This document shows, piece after piece, positions 31,190-38,302 of a stretch of 64,000 bases of DNA. Source of the DNA: Trebonia sp050013875. GTDB taxonomy: Bacteria; Actinomycetota; Actinomycetes; Streptosporangiales; Streptosporangiaceae. Made by a program: the position numbers and the translations under genes. The notes below the pieces were generated by a model that saw only the letters and a list, made by a program, of their open reading frames with translations, had not been told where the DNA came from and searched no databases. Each line of letters opens with the position of its first letter. Positions within the stretch are counted from its first letter, which is position 1. The stretch covers positions 1 to 64,000 of the forward strand of contig JBEKEK010000024.1 in assembly GCA_050013875.1 (NCBI GenBank), written 5' to 3'.

Positions 31190-31966
31190 CTACGCGGTCA
31201 CGTCGTTACGGAGGAAGACAGTCATCGCGGCGATGATCGCGACGACGACGTAGACCGCGCCGAGGATCATCCCGTGCCCGTAGTCCACCCCTTCGGCACC
31301 GCCGGAGGCTACCGCCGTGATCGACGCGCCCGGCAGCCACTGCTGGGTGCTTGGCACGATGCGGGTGATGATGTTCTCCACCGCGACGAGCCAGGCGAAG
31401 CCGATGATGACGGCGAACACCGCCGACCGGACGAACTGGCCGAGCGCCATCCCGAGGATGCTGTAGCCGATCGTGGCAAGCGAGAGATCGCCCAGCTCAC
31501 GGAACAGGTCACCAAGCCCGGTGCCGGTAAACCAGGCACTCGTCGGGACATGACGGCTCTGGGCGGCGGCGACCGCCACCACCAGGGCGACGACCGCGGC
31601 GAAGCACAGCGCCAGCACCAGGAAGGTGACTGTGCCGAGCATCTTGCCCGCCAGCAGCACGGCGCGCCGCGGCTGGCGGACGAGCAGCTGGCGCAGCGTG
31701 CCGAGGCTGTACTCGCTGGCGACTTGCGAGGCCGCTAGGCCGAACGCCACCACTCCGAGCAGCATCGAGGCGCGGGCGACGCCGATGACAAGGCCGTTCG
31801 GCTGCGCCAGCTGGTGCAGCGTCACCAGCCCGCCATTCGCCGTGGCCTGCGAGAACATCAGGACCACGAAGAGCGAGGCCGCGAAGGCCAGGCCGAGGAA
31901 CGTGGAAAGCAAAAGCGTCGGCCGCCGCAGCTTGGTCCACTCGCTGGTGAAAGCCGCCCACATCAT
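31190..31966 (-). CDS. ABC-2 type transporter permease
   Basis: A 258-residue permease with six membrane helices. It starts MMWAAFTSEWTKLRRPTLLLST, the common opening of actinobacterial ABC-2 permeases, and contains ASEYSLGTLRQLLVRQPRR, the conserved cytoplasmic coupling loop after helix 2. The start overlaps the ATPase stop (ATGA). A much longer open frame in the same phase reaches 33046 but its upstream half is only a shadow of the ATPase gene. Probably exports an antimicrobial or lipid. Confidence 0.9.
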   Translation of the reverse strand: MMWAAFTSEWTKLRRPTLLLSTFLGLAFAASLFVVLMFSQATANGGLVTLHQLAQPNGLVIGVARASMLLGVVAFGLAASQVASEYSLGTLRQLLVRQPRRAVLLAGKMLGTVTFLVLALCFAAVVALVVAVAAAQSRHVPTSAWFTGTGLGDLFRELGDLSLATIGYSILGMALGQFVRSAVFAVIIGFAWLVAVENIITRIVPSTQQWLPGASITAVASGGAEGVDYGHGMILGAVYVVVAIIAAMTVFLRNDVTA

Positions 31967-32958
31967 CGGATCGCTCCCATTTCCTGGCCGGCCGGCACGT
32001 CGGCCGAGACGGTACCCGTCAGTGCGAAGAATGCCCGCTCGAGACTGCGGGTGCTCTCGCCGAGCTGGCGCAGGGTGATCCCGCCGCTGGCGGCCAGCCG
32101 GTTCAGGTCCGCGGCACCGAACCCGGCCGCCTCGACGAGCACCGCGCCCTCGGCCGGGCGCTCGGTGACCGTGCAGCCCGCCTCCTTGAGCAGCCCTGCG
32201 AGCAGGGGCAGATCGGCGTCGCGTTCGGGGGCGACGATGAACTGCGGCTGCTGGGCCGAGCGCAGTTCGCCCACGCTGCCCTGGTGGACGAGCCGGCCGG
32301 CCCTGATCATGACCACGTAATCGCAGATCTGCTCGATCTCCGAGATCAGGTGGCTGGAGACCAGGACGGTGATCCCGTCGCCGGCGAACGACCTGATCAG
32401 TCCGCGCATCTCGACGATCCCGGCCGGGTCGAGGCCGTTCGTCGGCTCGTCCAGGATCAGCAGCCTCGGGCTGGCCAGCATGGCCGCCGCGATGCCGAGC
32501 CGCTGCTTCATGCCAAGCGAGTAGGAACGGTACTTGTCTGCTGCCCTTGCCAGCAGACCGGAGCGTTCGAGGACGGGGTCGACCGCCGAGAGCGGAAGCT
32601 GCCCGAGCCGGGCCAGGACCTTGAGGTTCTCGCGCCCGCTCAACTGCGGGTAGAACGCTGGCGACTCGATCAGCGCGCCGACCTTGTTCAGGTAGCTGGC
32701 GGGCTCGGCGATGCTGCCGCCGAGGATCGTCCCGCTCCCGGATGTCGGGCGGACCAGGCCGAGCAGCATCCGGATCGTCGTGGTCTTGCCTGCCCCGTTC
32801 GGCCCGACGAAACCGCAGACCGACCCCGAGGGGATGGCGAGCGCCAGGCCGTCCACAACGGTGCGGTCGCCGAAGCGTTTCGTGAGCCCGGCCGTCGAGA
32901 CGGCGAGATGTCCGCGTGACCGCCCGTCCGTGCGGTACGTCGCCTGTTGCGTGGTCAT
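31963..32958 (-). CDS. ABC transporter ATP-binding protein (bacitracin/BcrA type)
   Basis: A 331-residue ATPase with an extended C-terminal domain of about 110 residues. Walker A GPNGAGKTT, a degenerate signature SLGMKQRLGIAAAML in place of LSGGQ (usual for BcrA-type subunits), Walker B LILDEPTNGLD and H-loop VSSHL are seen. The tail (ERDADLPLLAGLLKEAGCTV) is typical of the family. It forms an operon with the downstream permease. No dedicated regulator is adjacent; the two-component system at 25.5-27.4 kb is a candidate but far away. Confidence 0.93.
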   Translation of the reverse strand: MTTQQATYRTDGRSRGHLAVSTAGLTKRFGDRTVVDGLALAIPSGSVCGFVGPNGAGKTTTIRMLLGLVRPTSGSGTILGGSIAEPASYLNKVGALIESPAFYPQLSGRENLKVLARLGQLPLSAVDPVLERSGLLARAADKYRSYSLGMKQRLGIAAAMLASPRLLILDEPTNGLDPAGIVEMRGLIRSFAGDGITVLVSSHLISEIEQICDYVVMIRAGRLVHQGSVGELRSAQQPQFIVAPERDADLPLLAGLLKEAGCTVTERPAEGAVLVEAAGFGAADLNRLAASGGITLRQLGESTRSLERAFFALTGTVSADVPAGQEMGAIR

Positions 32959-33100
32959 GCCCGAACAGTACGGACCGCGGTTTCCGTCTGGTGACGGTTG
33001 GCGGCGACAATCGTCCCGTGGGATGAGGCCCGGCGGCGGATTTCATCCCGAGGTCGCAGCAGGTGGCGGCGGTGCCCGGCGGAAGGACGGCGGTGGACGG

Positions 33101-33991
33101 ATGACCTGGGTCGCGCGATCCGGCGGGCTGGAGCGGGCCGGCGACTTCGCGGCGGTCAGAAGCGTCGGATTCGAGCCCGTCGGCCAGGTATTCGGGGCGG
33201 CCGTGTACTACCTCAGCAGCGTGCTAGGAGCAGGCTGCCCAGGGACGTCCGCGGATTCCCTGCTGCGCGACGTCACGCCTTCGGCGGCACGGCCCTCAGC
33301 GCGCGGATCCGCTGCCGTGCGGGGCATCGCCGGGCCGGCCGCGAAGGTCGCGCGGGGGCTGTACAACGGGCGGCGGACGGCGATCGACCGGATGACCGGC
33401 CAGTGCGCGGAACTTGGCGGTCATGGCATCGTGGGCGCGGCGCTGCGGATCAGGGAGATACCGCCCGACGGTCTCACGGCCGGCGCCATCGAGTTCACCG
33501 TGATCGGTACGGCAGTCCGCGCCGGCGGCTGCCCGCCACTGAGCCGCCCCTTCACCTCCGACCTGTCCGCCCCGGACTTCGCCAAGCTGATCACGGCCGG
33601 CTGGGTGCCGGCCGGCATCGCCCTCGGCATCTCGGTCGCCGGGCTGCACGAGGACCTGGCGACCACCAGCTCCGGCCGCTGGCGAACCGGGAACGCAGAG
33701 GTGCCGGGCTACACCGCTTTGCTGGTCAAGGTGCGGCAGGACGCGCGCCGTCGCCTGGAGCAGGCGGTGCGCAGCGTGGGGGCCGACGGTGTCGTCGTGT
33801 CCGCCATGACCTTGCGCGTCCGCGGCGACCCTTGCCATGCGCACCCGGGTAACACGGATTATCTCGCGGAGGCAGTCACCACCGGTACCGCTATAACGCG
33901 ATTCGCAGGCCCGCGCGAGGCGGCCCTGCCGGTCCTGGCCGTCATGCATCTCGACCCCGGCCAGGCCGGGCGGTACCCGCCCGGACGATAG
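33101..33991 (+). CDS. Two-domain YbjQ-like (heavy-metal-binding domain) protein
   Basis: A 296-residue protein with two copies of the YbjQ/DUF74-type fold. Copy one is near residues 25-140 (ARGLYNGRRTAIDRMTGQCAELGGHGIVGAALR). Copy two is near 155-270 (ARRRLEQAVRSVGADGVVVSAMTLRV). YbjQ proteins form pentameric rings of unknown function and are labelled heavy-metal-binding only by annotation history. Normal members are about 110 residues, so this is a tandem duplication in one chain. ATG 33101 is chosen over earlier in-frame codons because upstream sequence overlaps the divergent ATPase gene. Confidence 0.75.
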   Translation: MTWVARSGGLERAGDFAAVRSVGFEPVGQVFGAAVYYLSSVLGAGCPGTSADSLLRDVTPSAARPSARGSAAVRGIAGPAAKVARGLYNGRRTAIDRMTGQCAELGGHGIVGAALRIREIPPDGLTAGAIEFTVIGTAVRAGGCPPLSRPFTSDLSAPDFAKLITAGWVPAGIALGISVAGLHEDLATTSSGRWRTGNAEVPGYTALLVKVRQDARRRLEQAVRSVGADGVVVSAMTLRVRGDPCHAHPGNTDYLAEAVTTGTAITRFAGPREAALPVLAVMHLDPGQAGRYPPGR

Positions 33992-34151
33992 AAGGCGTCG
34001 GGCGGGGGCCGATTCTCACCCCGGCGGGGCGATGCCGGCCGCCAGGTGGCGTGCTTGCCTGGTACCAGCACCGGCAGAACTATCGGTAGTCCGTTCTGGC
34101 CAGCGGAAACGCTGACAGCCGGTGTGGCACCCGTTCGTGGAAAGGATGCCC

Positions 34152-34850
34152 ATGACCGACGCACCAGCGGGCCAGGGCCCGCTGGCCGCCAAGAGCGCGC
34201 TGCGGACGCCCCGGGCGGCCGCCGTCGCCGGCATCGTGTTTTCCGTGCTCCTGATCGCATCGCTCGCCCTGCTCAGGCTTTCCGTCCCGGCTAATTCGGC
34301 TGTCGTCGGCGGGTGGCTGACCGACTCGGGGAAAAGAGCCGCCGTTTCGGTCGGGCTGAACCTCATCCCGTTCGCCGGAATCGCCTTCCTGTGGTTCATC
34401 GGGGTGATCAGGGACCGGATCGGCGCGCACGAGGACCGCTTCTTCGCGACCGTGTTCCTGGGCAGCGGCCTGCTGTTCGTCGGCATGATGTTCGTGGGCG
34501 CGGCGGTCGCCGGCGGCCTCATCGCGGGCATAGCCTCATCCGGCCCGCCAGGGGCGGGCACTCTGGCGCTCGGCCGCAACGTCACCTCGATCTTGCTGAA
34601 CGTCTATTCGATGCGGATGGCGGCGGTGTTCACGCTGACCACCGTGACCATCGCGCGCCGCACCGCGATTGTGTCCCGATGGCTCACCAGCGCCGGGTAT
34701 GCGACCGTAGTGGTGCTGCTGGTCGGCGTCGGCATCTCCCCCTGGGTTGAACTGCTGTTCCCGGCCTGGATCCTGGCAGTAAGCATCGACATCCTCACCG
34801 CCAGCCCGAGGGGCCTCTCCGGCGCCGCCGAAATGCCCGCGCAGAGCTGA
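34152..34850 (+). CDS. Uncharacterised multi-pass membrane protein
   Basis: A 232-residue protein with a short hydrophilic N-terminus. About six membrane helices follow: roughly residues 22-42, 65-85, 100-125, 150-175, 182-200 and 203-222. Charged loops such as GVIRDRIGAHEDRFFATVF lie between them. A GGAAAGG ribosome site seven bases upstream supports ATG 34152. I recognise no motif that assigns a function. It is a single gene converging on the HxlR-family regulator. Confidence 0.75.
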   Translation: MTDAPAGQGPLAAKSALRTPRAAAVAGIVFSVLLIASLALLRLSVPANSAVVGGWLTDSGKRAAVSVGLNLIPFAGIAFLWFIGVIRDRIGAHEDRFFATVFLGSGLLFVGMMFVGAAVAGGLIAGIASSGPPGAGTLALGRNVTSILLNVYSMRMAAVFTLTTVTIARRTAIVSRWLTSAGYATVVVLLVGVGISPWVELLFPAWILAVSIDILTASPRGLSGAAEMPAQS

Positions 34851-34870
34851 TGCGACGTCTCGGTCTTGGT

Positions 34871-35314
34871 TCAGGCGATGCGGGTGTCGTAGGTCGCGCG
34901 GTTGGCGAGCACGTCGTCCATGTGGATCTCGGCCCAGGTCTTGAGGCCTCGCATCATCTGGTGCAGTGACAGACCGAGGTCGGTCAGCTCGTAGGTGACC
35001 GTGACGGGGACGGTCGGCGTCGCGGTGCGGGTGATCAGGCCGTCGCGCTCCAGGGAGCGCAGCGTCTGGGTGAGCATCTTCTGACTGACGCCGGCCAGCA
35101 GGCGGGACAGCTCCGAGTAGCGCATCGGCCGGGGCTCACCGGCGCAGTGGGCGCGCAGCTGGTGCGAACCGTCGCTGCCGAGCGCGGCCAGGATCAGCGT
35201 GACCCATTTGCTGGAAAGACGGTCGAGCAGCTTGCGGCTTGGGCACGCCGCCAGGAAGGCGTCATATTCCGCCTTGGTCCGCGCCCTTTTCTGGGCCGCC
35301 GTCATCGTTGCCAT
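34871..35314 (-). CDS. HxlR-family transcriptional regulator
   Basis: A 147-residue winged-helix regulator. The HxlR pattern is clear: CPSRKLLDRLSSKWVTLIL, then RYSELSRLLAGVSQKMLTQTLRSLERDGLITR, then VTYELTDLGLSL. The start ATG at 35314 has an AAGGAG ribosome site six bases upstream; the frame opens at a TTG (35329) without one. HxlR proteins sense redox or electrophile stress and usually control a divergent oxidoreductase gene. Here that gene is the aldo/keto reductase, only 29 bases away. Confidence 0.9.
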   Translation of the reverse strand: MATMTAAQKRARTKAEYDAFLAACPSRKLLDRLSSKWVTLILAALGSDGSHQLRAHCAGEPRPMRYSELSRLLAGVSQKMLTQTLRSLERDGLITRTATPTVPVTVTYELTDLGLSLHQMMRGLKTWAEIHMDDVLANRATYDTRIA

Positions 35315-35343
35315 CGACCGCTCCTTCAACCGGCTACGGCGCC

Positions 35344-36135
35344 ATGCAGCTGGCCGGCCCCGGGGTCATGGGGCCGCCCGCCGACCGCGACGGAGCACTC
35401 GCGGTCCTCCGCGCGGCCGCCGGCCTCGGCGTCACCCACATCGACACCAGCAACGCCTACGGGCCGCGGGTGACCAGCCAGCTGATCCGTGAAGCGCTGC
35501 ACCCGTACCCCGAGTCGCTGCACATCGTGACCAAGGTCGGCTCGGCCCGGGACGCCCGCGGCGGCTGGCCGCCGGCCCGAGAGCCAGCAGACCTGCGCCG
35601 CTCCGTCCGCGAGAACCTCGAGAATCTCGGCATCGAGGTGCTCGACGTGGTCAACCTGCGGCTCGGCAACGCCCAGGGACCCCAGCCCGGCTCGCTCGCT
35701 GAGTCGTTCGGGACGCTCGCCGAACTCCAGCAGCAGGGCCTGATCCGGCACCTCGGAGTAAGCAACGCGACGGCGGAACAGGTCGCCGAGGCACAGACGA
35801 TCGCGCCGATCGTGTGCGTGCAGAACATGTACAACCTCGCCCACCGCCACGACGACAAGCTGATCGACGAGCTCGCCGAAGATGGCATCGCCTACGTGCC
35901 CTTCTTCCCGCTTGGCGGCTACAGCCCACTGCAGTCCTCGGCGCTCTCGGCGGTTGCCGCCCGGTTGGGCGCTGCGCCGATGTCTGTCGCCCTCGCCTGG
36001 CTGCTGCGCCGCTCGCCGAACATCCTGCTCATCCCGGGCACCTCGTCGGTGGCGCACCTACGCGAGAACGCAGCCGGCGCGGGACTCCCGCTCACCGGCG
36101 ACGACCTCGCCGAGCTGGACAAGATCGGCCGCTAG
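35344..36135 (+). CDS. Aldo/keto reductase lacking its normal N-terminus
   Basis: NAD(P)H-dependent aldo/keto reductase, 263 residues from the first plausible ATG. Seen: HIDTSNAYGP (catalytic Asp and Tyr region), VTKVGSARD (catalytic Lys), LIRHLGVSNATAEQ, VQNMYNLAHR and LLIPGTSSVAHLREN (cofactor binding). The usual opening strand (about 20 residues ending in RLGYGAMQLAG) is cut. GYGAMQLAG is present at 35332, but upstream of it the DNA belongs to the hxlR start region. There is no room for a promoter or ribosome site, so a deletion has probably silenced or altered the gene. Confidence 0.75.
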   Translation: MQLAGPGVMGPPADRDGALAVLRAAAGLGVTHIDTSNAYGPRVTSQLIREALHPYPESLHIVTKVGSARDARGGWPPAREPADLRRSVRENLENLGIEVLDVVNLRLGNAQGPQPGSLAESFGTLAELQQQGLIRHLGVSNATAEQVAEAQTIAPIVCVQNMYNLAHRHDDKLIDELAEDGIAYVPFFPLGGYSPLQSSALSAVAARLGAAPMSVALAWLLRRSPNILLIPGTSSVAHLRENAAGAGLPLTGDDLAELDKIGR

Positions 36136-36139
36136 CGGC

Positions 36140-36240
36140 TTATCCCCAGGCGCCCGCGCCGCCGTCGACTGGCACGATCGCGCCGGTCACCATCGACGCC
36201 CGGTCGCTCAGCAGCCACGCGGCCACCTCTTGGCACCGAG
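36140..36240 (-). pseudogene. C-terminal fragment of a short-chain dehydrogenase
   Basis: On the minus strand this piece encodes EVAAWLLSDRASMVTGAIVP then VDGGAGAWG and a stop. This is the unmistakable SDR C-terminus, in which the new-strand VTG..v.VDGG motif precedes the end. Nothing upstream in that frame belongs to an SDR; the carboxylesterase gene and its leader follow. It may be the tail of the SDR piece found at 37.99-38.10 kb. Confidence 0.7.
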
Positions 36241-36354
36241 AGCGTCAATGCGAGCGGAACGCCCTGAAGGGAGGAAAGACGTGACCCTTGACACCTGCCG
36301 GGCCGCTGCGGGACAGTGCGCATCACATCGATCAACGTCGCAACGGAGCTGCGC

Positions 36355-37857
36355 ATGAGTGAGATGACGCACCAGCCGGTGGTCCGGCTGAAGGACGGAG
36401 CCGTCCGCGGCCGGGCCGAGGGCGGCGTCTCCGCCTTTCTCGGCATCCCCTACGCGGCGCCCCCGTTCGGCGCGAACCGGATGCGGCCGCCGCAGCCCGT
36501 GGAGCCCTGGGCTGGTGAGCGCGACGCCACCGCGTTCGGGCCGACGGTGCCGAAGGGCGACTACCCGCCGCAGTACACCCTGCTGTTCCCCGAGGAGGTG
36601 ATCGATGGCGACGACTGCCTGAACCTGAACGTATGGACGCCAGAACCCGGCGCGGCCGGGCTGCCGGTGCTGGTCTGGATTCACGGCGGCTCGTTCATGA
36701 ACGGATCGGGGTCGGTGGGCGCGTACGACGGCACCGCCTTCGCCCGTGACGGGGTGGTCTGCGTCACCATCAACTACCGGCTGGCCGCCGAGGGTTTCCT
36801 GTTCCTCGATGACGGCACGGCCAACCTCGGCCTGCTCGACCAGCTGGCGGCGCTGCGCTGGGTGCGGGACAACATCGCGGCGTTCGGCGGCGATCCGGCC
36901 CGGGTCACCGTCGCGGGGGAGTCGGCCGGGTCGATGAGCGTCACCACGCTGCTGTCGATGCCGCTGTCGGATGGCCTGTTCGCGCGGGCCATCGCGCAGA
37001 GCGGGGCCGGCGCCCACACCCTCACCGCGCAGGAGGGCCGCACCGTGGCCGGCTACCTGGCGAAGGCGCTCGGCGTGGCGGCCGACCGCGAAGCGATCAA
37101 GGCCGTACCGCTTGACCAGCTTGTCCAGGCCGCATCAGACCTCGTGGTCGAGGTGCAGACGAACCCCGACCCCGCCCGGTGGGGGCAGCTCACGCTGAGC
37201 CTGCTGCCGTTCGCGCCCACCGTCGACGGCACCGTGCTGCCCGCCGCGCCGCTGCCCGCCCTGGCGGCCGGCCACGGGAGCGAGGTCCCGCTGCTGATCG
37301 GGTCGAACCGGGACGAGGCGCGCCTGTTCCTGGTCGCGCCGGGCAGCATCGACGTCATCGACGAGCCCGCCCTGGCCGCGGCGGCCGCCGCGTACGGGCT
37401 GAGCCCCCACGGCCTGGACGTGTACCGGTCAAGCAGGCCGGGCGCCAGCCCGGGCGACATCCTGGCCGCGGTGATCAGCGACTGGTTCTTCCGCGTGCCG
37501 GCGATCCGGGTGGCCGAGACCCGGGCGGCCGCGGCGGCGGCCGGCACCTGGATGTACCGCTTCGACCTGCCCGAGCCGCGCGACAACCACCGGCTCGGTG
37601 CCTGCCACGCGGCCGAGATCCCGTTCGTCTTCGACACGGTCACCCGGGCCGAGCTGGGGCCGCTCATCGGCGATGCGCCCTCGCAGGCCGTCGCGGACCG
37701 GGTGCACCGGGTCTGGGTCGACTTCATCACCCGCGGTGAGCCCGGCTGGGCGCCTTACGACCCCGCCAGCCGCACCACCGGCCTGCTCACGGAGGACGTC
37801 AGCGTCGTCGATGACCCGGCCGGGGACGAGCGCGCGGTCTGGGAGGGCGTCCGCTGA
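36355..37857 (+). CDS. Carboxylesterase type B
   Basis: A 500-residue alpha/beta-hydrolase of the carboxylesterase/para-nitrobenzyl esterase family. Key motifs: FLGIPYAAPPFG at the N-terminus, EDCLNLNV-like DDCLNLNVWTP, oxyanion-hole HGGSF, and the nucleophile elbow VTVAGESAGSMS with catalytic Ser. The family's acid and His residues are expected in NRDEARLFL and in CHAAEIPFVF. ATG 36355 follows a GGAG site by six bases. No signal peptide is seen, so it is cytoplasmic. Natural ester substrate unknown. It is flanked on both sides by pieces of decayed minus-strand genes. Confidence 0.92.
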   Translation: MSEMTHQPVVRLKDGAVRGRAEGGVSAFLGIPYAAPPFGANRMRPPQPVEPWAGERDATAFGPTVPKGDYPPQYTLLFPEEVIDGDDCLNLNVWTPEPGAAGLPVLVWIHGGSFMNGSGSVGAYDGTAFARDGVVCVTINYRLAAEGFLFLDDGTANLGLLDQLAALRWVRDNIAAFGGDPARVTVAGESAGSMSVTTLLSMPLSDGLFARAIAQSGAGAHTLTAQEGRTVAGYLAKALGVAADREAIKAVPLDQLVQAASDLVVEVQTNPDPARWGQLTLSLLPFAPTVDGTVLPAAPLPALAAGHGSEVPLLIGSNRDEARLFLVAPGSIDVIDEPALAAAAAAYGLSPHGLDVYRSSRPGASPGDILAAVISDWFFRVPAIRVAETRAAAAAAGTWMYRFDLPEPRDNHRLGACHAAEIPFVFDTVTRAELGPLIGDAPSQAVADRVHRVWVDFITRGEPGWAPYDPASRTTGLLTEDVSVVDDPAGDERAVWEGVR

Positions 37858-37871
37858 ACCGGGCGGGGATC

Positions 37872-38105
37872 TTACACAAGGGTGGCCAAGAGCAGGCTGG
37901 AGGCGATGCTGCGGTACGGCCGCCAACGCTGGGCGAGATCAGCCACCTCGGCCGGGGTGGGCAGATGGTCGAGGCCGTAATGCGCCTGGATCCGGCCCGG
38001 CGCTTGATCATCTGCTTGGCGATCCCCTGGGTGAGGACAAGCGGCCCGGTGACGTTGACCTCGAACTGGGGCCGGATGTTCGACTCGGGGATGTCTACGC
38101 GAGGA
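37872..38105 (-). pseudogene. Mosaic of SDR and AlkA-type DNA glycosylase fragments
   Basis: Minus-strand reading from about 38105 gives IRPQFEVNVTGPLVLTQGIA then KQMIKR, the central helix of a short-chain dehydrogenase with its catalytic-tetrad Asn. Near 37990 the frame changes and the sequence becomes HYGLDHLPTPAEVADLAQRW then RPYRSIASSLLLATL and a stop. That is the C-terminus of a DNA-3-methyladenine glycosylase II. Two unrelated genes are therefore joined. Boundaries are approximate. From 38110 to 38302 I see no gene. Confidence 0.65.
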
Positions 38106-38302
38106 CTGTAACGGCACGCTCTTACCCCATAGTGGACGGTGTTCCCTGTCTGTGATGACAGGATCGCACCTTGTGGCGAAGGATCGCTGACCGGTAGCCC
38201 CGGAATATGGAACGCACGCGTGGCTCCGCCCGCCAGGCCCATTGCCGCGGACGGGGCGAAGCACGCTCCCGTTCCACCCGCGCAAAACCGGGTTAACGGG
38301 GT

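Noticed and set aside
31967..33046. N-terminal extension of the ABC-2 permease giving a 618-residue protein
   Set aside because: The extension is a frame-shadow of the ATPase gene; the permease start is fixed by the ATGA overlap.
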